Part shown: positions 31,337-39,412 of the stretch, piece by piece
How positions within the stretch are numbered: position 1 is the first letter of the stretch
Layout of the letters: every line of letters begins with the position of its first letter
DNA from: a virus
Length of the DNA stretch: 64,000 nucleotides
IMG/VR virus record: IMGVR_UViG_3300012984_000568
Coordinates: 1 to 64,000 of that record
Reading direction: 5' to 3' (one strand)
The notes under the pieces: model-generated
What the model saw: the letters and a program-made list of their open reading frames with translations, nothing else
Database searches by the model: none
What the model was told of the DNA's origin: nothing
Made by a program: the position numbers and the translations under genes

Positions 31337-32133
31337 CAGGAGTTTTTCTCCGCGTTCAGATCGAGGCCAGCGGCAAGGTCGGTGGTGAGCTTGTCCCAAC
31401 CGGCAGCGTTGTACGCTTCTTGCTCGGCAAGGCGCTGCGCGAGCAACTCTTCGCGCGTCACCGGCGCTGGGATCTCGTGCGGCGGCACCGCATCGCTAGG
31501 GTTCGTCTTGGCCAGCGGCAGCGGCCCGTCCGCGACGTTCTGATCGAGCAGCATCGGCTTGATCGCCCCACCGGGGCCGCCTGGATTGTACGGACCGACC
31601 GTGCGCTGCCAGATCGCGAACGGCCTGTCTCCTGGCGTCGCTGGCTTCGCTGCGTGCGTGTAGTGAGCGACCCAAAGCGGGCGAGCGAGAACCCACGCCG
31701 GCTTGCCGAGGCGGCCGAAGTCGCGCTGCGTGATGTAGATCATCACCTCGCCGAACTCGCTCAGCAGCCCATCGCAAAACTGGCTTAGCTTCGGCTCCCA
31801 CGACGGCTCGAGCTTCGCGGTCAGGTCGTCTTCGACGTCGATCGCCGGCGCGATGTCGCCCGCTCCGATTCCGCAGGTGATGGCCTGCGCGCAGAATGCG
31901 TCGAGCTGCTCGGTGACGCCCTGGGTTGACCGAAAAAAATGATAGAGCCCGACCTGGAGCCGGGCCGCCCGCGCGTTCTTGATGTGGGCCTGAGCGCTAG
32001 CGTCCTTCGATGAGCCGTAGGTTGCGCGCACGATTGCGAACTTGCTGGCCTGCGCGATGGTTGACCAGGAAACGCCTGCGGGGGCGCTAGTGTTTTGGAA
32101 ATGCGAAACGTCGACGCCGTAGATGCGGGGCAT
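31336..32133 (-). CDS. GH25 lysozyme endolysin
   Basis: A 265-aa protein from ATG 32133. GVDVSHFQ at residues 6-13 carries the first catalytic Asp, and APAIDVEDD near residue 110 the acidic pair of GH25 muramidases. MIYITQRDF, PLWVAHYTH and AIWQRTVGP follow the family order around the TIM-barrel. It cleaves the N-acetylmuramic-N-acetylglucosamine bond of peptidoglycan to release progeny. A ~50-residue helical C-terminal extension is unassigned. No signal peptide, so it needs the holin. Confidence 0.9.
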   Translation of the reverse strand: MPRIYGVDVSHFQNTSAPAGVSWSTIAQASKFAIVRATYGSSKDASAQAHIKNARAARLQVGLYHFFRSTQGVTEQLDAFCAQAITCGIGAGDIAPAIDVEDDLTAKLEPSWEPKLSQFCDGLLSEFGEVMIYITQRDFGRLGKPAWVLARPLWVAHYTHAAKPATPGDRPFAIWQRTVGPYNPGGPGGAIKPMLLDQNVADGPLPLAKTNPSDAVPPHEIPAPVTREELLAQRLAEQEAYNAAGWDKLTTDLAAGLDLNAEKNS

Positions 32134-32435
32134 CACAGGTTTTCCCCACCAGGAACGAGCACGATGCCTTTGGCCGCACACTCGTCGGTAAGTCGGACCA
32201 CTTCCGCGCCATTATTCGCGCCGTGGCGTTGAGCCTCGACGAGCGCGTTGTATTCGCGATGCAACCGGCGCGACTCCTCGCCCATGCCGTCAGGGTAGTG
32301 AGACACGGCGGGCTGGGGAGGCGACCAGCCACTCAATTCTGCCGCAAGCGCATCGGCGAAGCGCTTGCGCTGACCGGCAGGCGAATCTGGCACCCAACTT
32401 GCGGCCCAATCAATCAACGATTCACGCGTTAGCAT
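32133..32435 (-). CDS. Small protein upstream of lysozyme
   Basis: A 100-aa product from ATG 32435. ESLIDWAASWVPDSPAGQRK, then HREYNALVEAQRHG. No family recognised; coupled to the lysozyme by TGATG overlap. Confidence 0.5.
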   Translation of the reverse strand: MLTRESLIDWAASWVPDSPAGQRKRFADALAAELSGWSPPQPAVSHYPDGMGEESRRLHREYNALVEAQRHGANNGAEVVRLTDECAAKGIVLVPGGENL

Positions 32436-32531
32436 CTTATTCTCGTCCCTCTCTCGAACGTCGCCCGCTCTGCGCGGCATCGAAGTCACGGCCGTTGGCG
32501 CCTCATCGGTACCGACCGCGGCTCTCAGGAA

Positions 32532-32786
32532 TCAGACCTCGTCAGCCCAGCGCCAGCACCAGGCGCCCGCGGGATTCGAGCTCTTATGCACCACCGAAGT
32601 GAAGCGCTCGAGCTGTTGTCCATACGGGTCCGTTTTGGACTCGTCTCCCGACACGATCACGAGGTTGCACCCCGGAATCGTTCCGCCGCCGCAACCTGGC
32701 CAGACCTTGGTGACAAGGGCCGGATGGGCCTCACGGTGCGCGTCAATGTAGACGATGCTGTCGCCGATCTTGAGTTCTCGTTCCAT
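32532..32786 (-). CDS. Small beta-rich protein
   Basis: An 84-aa protein. KIGDSIVYIDAHREAHPALV, then NLVIVSGDESKTDPYGQQLE and a Trp-rich end. This sequence type (a small SH3-like protein with Y-D-H…A-V) occurs in many phages. Role unknown. Confidence 0.6.
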   Translation of the reverse strand: MERELKIGDSIVYIDAHREAHPALVTKVWPGCGGGTIPGCNLVIVSGDESKTDPYGQQLERFTSVVHKSSNPAGAWCWRWADEV

Positions 32787-32946
32787 TTCGATGCTCGCTT
32801 TCCGCGGCTGCTTTGCCGCGCAGAGCGGGCGACGTTTTTTTTCGCAACTGGGCGCGCGAGCGCCCGAACAGTTCCCGCCACGGCGCGCCAGCCGACCCGC
32901 ACGCTGAACCGACCAGCGTCAGGGAACCGGCGGCGCCGTAGGCTGC
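32787..32946. other. Non-coding gap with two short hairpins
   Basis: CGCGGC/GCCGCG (32803-32820) and GGGCGC-GCGA-GCGCCC (32850-32865) flank a run of eight Ts. No frame here has a ribosome-binding site. The hairpins may process or pace the lysis transcript. Confidence 0.4.
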
Positions 32947-33084
32947 TTATCCGCTCACGAAATCTCTAAACATCTGCCGTGCCACACCGAGCGCGCCCTT
33001 GCTGAAGTAGTAGCCACACACACCGAGAGCGACGACGATTGCCGCCGCCTCGCAGGTGCGGACGAAGGCCTTGCTCGAGCGCAT
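32947..33084 (-). CDS. 45-aa membrane protein
   Basis: ATG 33084 overlaps the preceding stop (TGATG). A basic N-terminus precedes a hydrophobic segment (AAAIVVALGVCGYYF) and an amphipathic tail. It could be a small antiholin-type or pinholin-type protein of the lysis module. Confidence 0.5.
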   Translation of the reverse strand: MRSSKAFVRTCEAAAIVVALGVCGYYFSKGALGVARQMFRDFVSG

Positions 33085-33779
33085 CACGCAATGACGCTGG
33101 CTCGGCGCATCGACTGCGGAATGCCGCGGCGCGCGAGGCGACTGCCGTTCGTCTTCTTGGGCTCAGCCGCAAAGCGCTGCTGCCAGCCCTTGCTCACGGC
33201 ATGGAGGTCCAAATAGGCGAGGTAACCTCCAGTCAGGATTTGCAGCGGCTTGGTGACGGCGCCCGTGTAGCTCAGTGGTCCCGTCACGGGGACCGAGGGC
33301 ATCCAGAACTTCGGCAGCACGAAGTCCGACACGTACACGCCGTCGATCGGGTACGCGAACGAGTCGTCCTCGCACGCGTCGCAGACCTCCGTCGCGTAGA
33401 GCTTTTGCCCCGACTCGTCGAGCAAGCAGGCGTTGATTTCGGGATCGGCCAGGAGCTCGAGCAGCTCGTGGCTGAACGTCACCGTCCAGTTTCCGCCGTT
33501 CTTGCGCGTGGTCTCGGCGAAGCAGTACCCGATCGGCGTGCCCGCCTTCGTGGTCTCGTGATAGCCAAGCGACCCGGCGACGTCGGCGTTGTCGACCACG
33601 ATCAGCTGCCAATCGTAGGCGCTCATCGGGGTGTCCTTCGCCGAGAAATGGCATTGCGCTTGGATGCCATAGGCCTTGCCGAAGTGGTGCTCGACCTGCT
33701 TGTTGCAGGCGTCGATCACGCGCTTCACGTCGGTGTCCGCAACCACGGTGGAGTGGTTTTTGACCTGTACCGCGATCAT
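33084..33779 (-). CDS. Uncharacterised protein with SHELLELLADP motif
   Basis: A 231-aa protein from ATG 33779. WTVTFSHELLELLADPEIN contains a zincin-like HE pair but without the second His of HExxH; a C-rich VCDACEDD follows. The C-terminal third is basic. Similar proteins with SHE-LE-L-DP occur near lysis or tail genes of phages and may be metallopeptidases. It sits between the lipoprotein and the small membrane gene. Confidence 0.5.
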   Translation of the reverse strand: MIAVQVKNHSTVVADTDVKRVIDACNKQVEHHFGKAYGIQAQCHFSAKDTPMSAYDWQLIVVDNADVAGSLGYHETTKAGTPIGYCFAETTRKNGGNWTVTFSHELLELLADPEINACLLDESGQKLYATEVCDACEDDSFAYPIDGVYVSDFVLPKFWMPSVPVTGPLSYTGAVTKPLQILTGGYLAYLDLHAVSKGWQQRFAAEPKKTNGSRLARRGIPQSMRRASVIA

Positions 33780-34096
33780 TTGCTCGCCTCCGTGCACCGG
33801 CTGTTCGCCAAACAATTCTTCGCGCCAGACAGGCACTTGACCTGCGCGGCGGTTAGCGTTTTGCACCACGCATCCGGATCGGCCGCCTCGAAGCCGCAGC
33901 CGAGGCGCTTGGTGTTTTCGATCGCGTTGGCGCAGCTCGAGCCACCCGCCGCGGCGAACACCGTGCCGTCGACTGACGGGTCATCTGCTGGCCAGCTGGG
34001 ATCGGGGGTAGTCGGGTCCTTCGAGAGCGAACCGACGTTGCAGGAATTGCACGCGAGCGCGAGGGCTCCAACCAGGAGCAAGGCGAGCCGGTTCAT
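33776..34096 (-). CDS. Small Cys-rich lipoprotein
   Basis: A 106-aa protein from ATG 34096. MNRLALLLVGALALACNSC contains a signal peptide and a lipobox (ALAC), so it should be lipidated and placed in the outer membrane. Six further Cys suggest a disulfide-bonded domain. In a lysis module it could be an outer-membrane spanin-like subunit, but it is larger and more Cys-rich than Rz1. Confidence 0.6.
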   Translation of the reverse strand: MNRLALLLVGALALACNSCNVGSLSKDPTTPDPSWPADDPSVDGTVFAAAGGSSCANAIENTKRLGCGFEAADPDAWCKTLTAAQVKCLSGAKNCLANSRCTEASK

Positions 34097-34740
34097 TTGT
34101 ACGCCGCCTCGATCTTGGCCAAGAAAGCCTTGCCGCGCGCGACTCCGATACCCTCGTCCGGGGTGATGCGTTCGCCCGGTTTCCGCGCTGCAATCCTCGC
34201 TGAGAGCTGCTCGACGACGGCTTTGACCGCGCACTCCACGAACGCGAGGCCTTCCGTCTTGCCGAGCGCCAGTAGGTCGTCTTCGTAGCTGCCGCCGCTC
34301 GACGTCAGAACCGACTCGACTTCGCTGAAGAGCGTATCGGGCGTCGGTGCGCACTCGCCAATCTTGGGCCACACCGAGCCGCCAGGGCCGAACAGGCTGC
34401 ACCCGGGGAGACCGCAGGCGAGCATGAGCGTCAGAAGGAACATCGGCAACGGCGGGACGAACGGCTTCGCAGCCTTCAGCGGCGCGCTCGAGCGATTCGA
34501 CGGCGCACCAGGGAGCAGCAATGCCGCCGAGACGATCACAGCCACCGCAAAGTCGGTCCACGTGGTTGCGCCCGTCAGCGTGGCCTGCAGTGACGCCACG
34601 AACGGCAGAATCGGCGGAAGCCACACCTGAACGACAGCGGGGAGCTTTCCCCAAAAGGGCTTGGTGGCGGAGAAAATGCGGGTGAATTGGGCGAAGAACG
34701 CGAGCGAGATCGCGACGACTTGGGCGACGGTGAAGTGCAT
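34093..34740 (-). CDS. Holin-like multi-span membrane protein
   Basis: A 215-aa protein. Hydrophobic segments are at ~5-22 (VAQVVAISLAFFAQFTRIF), ~38-52 and ~64-80 (FAVAVIVSAALLLPG), then a fourth segment MFLLTLMLACGLPGC resembling a lipoprotein signal. A ~100-residue soluble helical C-terminus follows. The first three spans suit a holin. The internal signal-like segment suggests a fusion of holin and lipoprotein genes or an internal start. First gene of the lysis module. Confidence 0.55.
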   Translation of the reverse strand: MHFTVAQVVAISLAFFAQFTRIFSATKPFWGKLPAVVQVWLPPILPFVASLQATLTGATTWTDFAVAVIVSAALLLPGAPSNRSSAPLKAAKPFVPPLPMFLLTLMLACGLPGCSLFGPGGSVWPKIGECAPTPDTLFSEVESVLTSSGGSYEDDLLALGKTEGLAFVECAVKAVVEQLSARIAARKPGERITPDEGIGVARGKAFLAKIEAAYK

Positions 34741-34770
34741 GAGTTCCCTCTTTCGTTGTGTGAATCGCCG

Positions 34771-34851
34771 AGACGCAGAAGACCGGCCTCAGTGCTCCGC
34801 CCAGTGGGAGGGTGGAACCAACCGGGCGGCAGAGGCCGTTCTTCTGCGTCT
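34771..34851 (-). ncRNA. 81-nt extended hairpin between tail and lysis genes
   Basis: Outer arms of 20 bases (34771-34790 with 34832-34851) match at 19 of 20. Inside, CCGCCC (34797-34802) pairs with GGGCGG (34824-34829). There is no T-run. It lies 31 bases upstream of the holin-like ATG and 9 bases after the stop of the tail-adaptor gene. Confidence 0.6.
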
Positions 34852-34859
34852 TGGTGGAG

Positions 34860-35219
34860 CTAGTTGTTGCCGACGTAGAGTTCGAGCGTCTTGTCGCGGG
34901 TCGCGCCGTTGGATAGGAACCAACGGCTTCGGAGCAAGTAGCGCTTTGGATCGGGGCGCACGCCTGGCGTCACGACCGGATTAGCGACACCACCGTCGAC
35001 GCTGCACGTCGCCTTCCAAAACACGTCGAACGTCACCACGACGAGGCCGAGCGTGAACGCGGACGGAACCACGGGAACATCCGCGTCATCAACCTCAGTG
35101 ACCGTAACCGATGTGACCGTCACGCCCTCCGGAACGTCGCCGCCCCTGAACGTGATGGCGACGCGATCGTCCGGGTCTTTGACGCCTGGAAACCTGGGGA
35201 GTTTTGCGCTTGCGCTCAT
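34860..35219 (-). CDS. Tail-fibre adaptor-like protein
   Basis: A 119-aa beta protein from ATG 35219. FPGVKDPDDRVAITFRGGDV at the start and RYLLRSRWFLSNGATRDKTL at the end follow the layout of phage fibre-tail adaptor proteins (KDPDE-R-D at the start; Y-LR…G…D-T-L-V at the end). Overlaps the large fibre-like gene upstream by 4 bases. It ends in TAG. Confidence 0.5.
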   Translation of the reverse strand: MSASAKLPRFPGVKDPDDRVAITFRGGDVPEGVTVTSVTVTEVDDADVPVVPSAFTLGLVVVTFDVFWKATCSVDGGVANPVVTPGVRPDPKRYLLRSRWFLSNGATRDKTLELYVGNN

Positions 35220-38200
35220 TTCAAAACCAGGAGCGGTGAGGTGAACGGAGCATCGCCGAGATCGAACAGCGGAGAGCAGAACAGCAGCGACGCCACCGGC
35301 GCCCCGCTTGGGTCGAACGTCTTGGACGCGCCTGAGCGCTCGAGCGAGCGCACGCTGGTGCACGCCGTGAGCGCCGTGGTCGTGGTTGCTCCCGAGCTCG
35401 CCAGCGAACGAGTGACGCTTGGCGCCGAAATCGACCCTGAGAAATCCACCGACGCGCTCGACACTGCCATGCTGCGCGATGGGCTGCAGACGGTGCCTAG
35501 CGCAACCTGGGCGGCGCTTGAGCGTGCCAGCGAGCGGCTAGCGGAGGGGGAGCTCGTCGACAGCGTCGTGTCGACCGAAGCCCCCGAGCTCGCCAGGCTG
35601 CGGCTGCTCGAGCAGACAAGGGCAGCCGCGGCCACTGCGGCGCACGAGCTGCCGAGTCCGCGGGAAGCAGCGCAGACGGCGCCCACGGTGAGCACAGGAG
35701 CGCTCGAGCGGGCGAGAGAACGCGTCGTCGACGGGGCCGACGTCGAACCGGTGGTGTCGACCGAGGCCCCACTGGTCGCCAGGCTCCGCGTGCTTGAGCA
35801 AACCGTCCCCGTGTCGCTCACCGTCGCACCGGAGCGCGCGAGTGAGCGTGAGGCGGACGGCACCGAGACCGAGCCCGTTGAGTCGACGGATGCCCCAGAG
35901 CTGGCCTGGGACCGGACCGCCGAGCATGCCGCGAGGAGCAAGGCTGCGGCGGCCCCGCTCGAGCTCAGCGATCGGGACAGGCCCGGCGCGACCGTCGGTG
36001 ACTCCAGAGGGGCGCCCGACTTGGCGAGCGAGCGGATTGGCTGCCCCAGGGCGCTTGGGTTAGGGCTTACCGCGCCGCTATTGGCCGCGCTGCGCGTTGC
36101 CGCCGGCGCGTCGCCCGTCGTGTCAACCGCAGCTCCCGACGTCGCCAGCGAGCGCGTGGTGCTCGGAACCGAGGCCGTAGCCGTCGAGTCCACGGAAGCC
36201 CCCGAGTTCGCGAGGGAGCGACTCGGCTGCGCAGCGGCGCCGGCGGTGGTCTGAGTCGCCCCTGACGTTGCCTGCGAGCGCGCTGGGGTGGCAGCAATGA
36301 CGGCTGACGAGAGAGTCGCGCCAGAAACGCAGTCGCCCGGCCCACCAATCGAGATCGAAACCGCGGTGACGCTGGAAGCGCACGGGGAGAGCGGAGACCG
36401 AGATGGCGACGAAATATCGCTGGCGACGCATACCGCAGCGAACGCGCGGGCAGCGCTTCGGGTCGCGCTCGGCGCGCTCACTGAGCCGGTGCTATCGACA
36501 GACGCGCCAGATCGCGCCTGGGTGCGAGCAATAGCGGGAGCTGCGGTGACGTAGGTCTGCGTTGCCCCGGACCGGGCCTGCGACCGGCTCGTGGACGGAG
36601 CGCTCGCGCTCGTTCCAGTCGCGCGCATCCTGAGCACCACGCCAGGCCCGCGCGCGTTGGTAGTCGTACCGCCCGTCGTAGCCGTGAAGACCGGCGCCGC
36701 CGAACTCGTGCCGCTCAGCGCCTTCGCTGAAGCAATAAACCCGGCGATCTGATTGCCAGTCGCGGTGGTTGGTTCCGCCAGCTCCGTGACCGAGCTGTAG
36801 GTGATTCCCGTCGTGGTGACGGCTTCGGCTGAGTAGGTCGCTGCGTTCGACGCACCGTTAAATGCCAGCAGCACAACGTCGCCAGCAACTTCTCCAGGAT
36901 CACTTCCAGCCGTGATCGATACGTTGCCGGAGGTAGTGTCGCTTCCAGTTGCGCTCGCATAAGAGATCGTCGAACCAGCAATCGGACGCAGCAGAACGAA
37001 CGTTGCAGAGCAAACGTTGTTCGTCCCGACCGTGACAGATAGCGTCCCGCTCTCGCTTCCAGTTGCAGGGGTCGTCTTGCGATAGACGAACGTATTCGTG
37101 TTGCCCGTGCCCGAGCCGAGCGTTGTCGAGTAGCCGCCCGCGCCCGTGAGCGAGTCGATCAGTGTATAGCCGGTCGGTGTCGTAACCGTGCCGCTATTCG
37201 CTGTGCTCGGCTTCTGCGCGACAATCAGGATGATCTCATCGCCGGCCTGGATGGTCGGCAACGTCGAATAGCTAGGCGCGACGCTGGTACCGCCGCTCGT
37301 CGAATAGACGGGCGTGTTCGCGCCTAGGTTGCGCGTTCCGACGTAGACGAGCGCAGGCGAACTCGTGGTCGTTCCAGCATTCGTGCCGCCAGTCTCAGTG
37401 ACCGCGCACGTATAGCTTCCGAGATCGTCAGTGTACGCAAGCGCAGCAGTCGTGTAGCTCGAAGTAGTGCCACCGCTACCCGTGCTGACGTTGGTGCCGT
37501 TGATCTTCCACTGGTAGGAGAGAGTGCCGCCGCCAGATGCCGTCGCGGTGACCGAGAACGAAGCCGTCGCTCCGCTTGCAACCTGAGTCGACGCCGGCTG
37601 ACCTGTGATGTTCGGGCCGACGCTGCCGGGAATCAGCGCAATCGCAGTCGCTGACCACGCAGCGGCACTCGGCCCACCCGTCGAGATCGAGACCGAGCCA
37701 CCAGACGAAAAGCCATCGAGTGTCGCGACGTCGGGAAATGCGCTGCTTTTTACATAGCTCGAGTTTGTGCCGCAGCTGCCCGCTGTCTGAGTAGAGCCGT
37801 CGTTGGCGTTGACGAGCAGAACGCAAACATCGCCGGAGGTCGTGCCGGTTAGCGATACCGACGGTGCCGAGGCGGTGCCGGAACTCTGATTCTGGACGCG
37901 CAACCCGCTGCACGCAGGCAGCTCGACGATCGACATCGTGATGCCGTCGCCGCCTGAGATTGCCGCCGATGTGACAGTGTTGGCGCCAGCCGCAATGCCG
38001 AGCGCGTAGAAAATCCTAACCCACTTGAGGGTGCTTGGATCCTGAAAGGCGGTTGTCGCCGTGTACGAATTGCCGCGCGTGTCGCTGACCGATACGGGCG
38101 AATTGTCAGTTGACCACACGCATGCCGCGATCGTGTTGCCTGCGGTGTTGGCTGAACCGAATGCGACGGGGTTCGCTACCCCGCCGAAAACAACAGCGGA

Positions 38201-38227
38201 GGCCGATTGGATTGCGGGATCTGCCAT
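35216..38227 (-). CDS. Large repeat-containing tail fibre/tip protein
   Basis: A 1003-aa protein. The N-terminal ~200 residues are a beta domain (AGNTIAACVWSTDNSPVSVS … SIVELPACSGL). Residues ~205-295 are an Ig-like domain (LSYQWKINGTNVSTG … SYTCAVTETGG). A second beta domain runs to ~520. The rest is ~20 degenerate repeats of ~21 residues built on (S/T)RS-x-A-x-SGA. The protein lacks membrane or signal segments, as expected of a virion surface component. The repeats probably form a long fibrous shaft or an exchangeable receptor-contact region. Confidence 0.75.
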   Translation of the reverse strand: MADPAIQSASAVVFGGVANPVAFGSANTAGNTIAACVWSTDNSPVSVSDTRGNSYTATTAFQDPSTLKWVRIFYALGIAAGANTVTSAAISGGDGITMSIVELPACSGLRVQNQSSGTASAPSVSLTGTTSGDVCVLLVNANDGSTQTAGSCGTNSSYVKSSAFPDVATLDGFSSGGSVSISTGGPSAAAWSATAIALIPGSVGPNITGQPASTQVASGATASFSVTATASGGGTLSYQWKINGTNVSTGSGGTTSSYTTAALAYTDDLGSYTCAVTETGGTNAGTTTSSPALVYVGTRNLGANTPVYSTSGGTSVAPSYSTLPTIQAGDEIILIVAQKPSTANSGTVTTPTGYTLIDSLTGAGGYSTTLGSGTGNTNTFVYRKTTPATGSESGTLSVTVGTNNVCSATFVLLRPIAGSTISYASATGSDTTSGNVSITAGSDPGEVAGDVVLLAFNGASNAATYSAEAVTTTGITYSSVTELAEPTTATGNQIAGFIASAKALSGTSSAAPVFTATTGGTTTNARGPGVVLRMRATGTSASAPSTSRSQARSGATQTYVTAAPAIARTQARSGASVDSTGSVSAPSATRSAARAFAAVCVASDISSPSRSPLSPCASSVTAVSISIGGPGDCVSGATLSSAVIAATPARSQATSGATQTTAGAAAQPSRSLANSGASVDSTATASVPSTTRSLATSGAAVDTTGDAPAATRSAANSGAVSPNPSALGQPIRSLAKSGAPLESPTVAPGLSRSLSSSGAAAALLLAACSAVRSQASSGASVDSTGSVSVPSASRSLARSGATVSDTGTVCSSTRSLATSGASVDTTGSTSAPSTTRSLARSSAPVLTVGAVCAASRGLGSSCAAVAAAALVCSSSRSLASSGASVDTTLSTSSPSASRSLARSSAAQVALGTVCSPSRSMAVSSASVDFSGSISAPSVTRSLASSGATTTTALTACTSVRSLERSGASKTFDPSGAPVASLLFCSPLFDLGDAPFTSPLLVLK
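35290..36610 (-). repeat. ~63-bp tandem coding repeat array
   Basis: About 20 imperfect units, each encoding ~21 residues around a core such as SRSLASSGASVDTTGS. The units alternate between ones starting AP/VP and ones starting CS. One similar unit (APSASRSQARSGAS) occurs at the N-terminus of the next gene, 38231-39406. The bias also leaves a 337-codon open frame on the plus strand that I regard as an artefact. Confidence 0.75.
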
Positions 38228-38230
38228 TGC

Positions 38231-39406
38231 TCAAAACAATCGCTTGCGGAACAGCCCAGCGGTCCAACCAGACCAATAAAGAATCCCGTCCTGGCTGATC
38301 ATGTTTACGGGGCCGTCGCCCGTGGAGAGATCCGTCAGTTCAGTCCAGCTCGTCGGATTTGAGACCGGCGCCCGCCAAAGCTGATCCATGTAGTCGAACG
38401 ATCGCCAGGTGCGCCCCGTGTAGATGTAGCCATCTCCGCCATTGCACACGCCGGTGTAGATGCCACTCGGCAAAGCCGACAACGCCGCCCACGTAAGCCC
38501 ATTGTCGCTCGAGATGATCGGTTGCCCGCCTGCGCCCGCAATCAACCGACCATCGGGCAGGTACATAATGTGCTGGCCGACGTGAACCGCACTGAAAGCG
38601 CTGGTCACTTGCGTCCACGAGCTGCCGGCATTGGTCGTCCGCCAAATCCCGCTCCCGTCAGTGCCGACGAGCCACGTGTTTGCGTTGCCCTGTCCTGTTG
38701 CTGGATCGTAGAGAAACGCAGGGGGCTGCGTTCCGCCAGGCCATCCAGCGGGTGGGTTGTGGGCGGTCCACGTGCTCCCACCGTCAGTCGTCTCTAGGAT
38801 CCCGCTCGTAGAGAACCCTGTCCAGGGTGAATGTCCTCCGACAATCACATGATTGAAGTCAGTCGGATCGACAGAAAACGACGTGACGTCCTGAGAGCCA
38901 ACCGTGCTCGAAATAGACACGTAGCCCGCTGGCTTAAACCAGTTCGCGCCGCCGTCAGTTGTTTTCCAGAACCCAAAAACATCCGCAGTTTCACTGCGGA
39001 CACCGACAGTCAGATAGCCGAGCAGCGGATTCGTTGGGTGCCACCGGAGCTGATTCGGTGAATCGAAATACGTTGTGTTGTTGGTACCATTGACCGGCGA
39101 GATCTGTCCGCCCGTCCACGTGGCTCCGTAGTCGGTAGATTTCCAGAGCCCTTTTTGGTCTACGCAACACCAGATCTCACCCGCGCGAGAAGGGTTCGCT
39201 ACGACCCACACGACGCCATACGTAGCGGGGCTGGGCGGCACCATCGACCCGACGGGTGGGGTGATGTTGTTCCAAACATTGAGCGGCAATCCGGGCAAGC
39301 TCGAAACGCTTGCGCCGCTTCTTGCCTGCGAGCGCGAAGCGCTGGGCGCGGTCGACAGCACGCATACAGCGGCCGCCGCGCGCCCTATCCCTCGTTGTAC
39401 CGGCAC
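38231..39406 (-). CDS. BNR/sialidase-like beta-propeller tail protein
   Basis: A 391-aa protein from a GTG at 39406 with GAGG upstream. After a repeat-type N-terminus (residues ~1-35) come several Asp-box-like motifs: WKSTDYGATWTGG, FWKTTDGGANW, LETTDGGSTWTA, WRTTNAGSSWTQ, ISSDNGLTWAA. These are the signature of six- or seven-bladed beta-propellers in sialidases and photosystem-assembly-like proteins. Probably a receptor-binding or glycan-degrading tail protein; no catalytic sialidase residues could be verified. Confidence 0.75.
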   Translation of the reverse strand: MPVQRGIGRAAAAVCVLSTAPSASRSQARSGASVSSLPGLPLNVWNNITPPVGSMVPPSPATYGVVWVVANPSRAGEIWCCVDQKGLWKSTDYGATWTGGQISPVNGTNNTTYFDSPNQLRWHPTNPLLGYLTVGVRSETADVFGFWKTTDGGANWFKPAGYVSISSTVGSQDVTSFSVDPTDFNHVIVGGHSPWTGFSTSGILETTDGGSTWTAHNPPAGWPGGTQPPAFLYDPATGQGNANTWLVGTDGSGIWRTTNAGSSWTQVTSAFSAVHVGQHIMYLPDGRLIAGAGGQPIISSDNGLTWAALSALPSGIYTGVCNGGDGYIYTGRTWRSFDYMDQLWRAPVSNPTSWTELTDLSTGDGPVNMISQDGILYWSGWTAGLFRKRLF

Positions 39407-39412
39407 AAAGCC

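Noticed and set aside
33250-33290. Plus-strand GTGTAGCTCAGTGGT that looks like a tRNA 5' end
   Set aside because: It lies inside a well-supported minus-strand gene (33084-33779) and no cloverleaf can be formed downstream; coincidence of the coding sequence GPLSYTGA.
35241-36254. 337-codon plus-strand frame opposite the tail repeat gene
   Set aside because: Composition mirrors the minus-strand repeats, there is no ribosome-binding site, and the minus frame has recognisable domains; an artefact of repeats.
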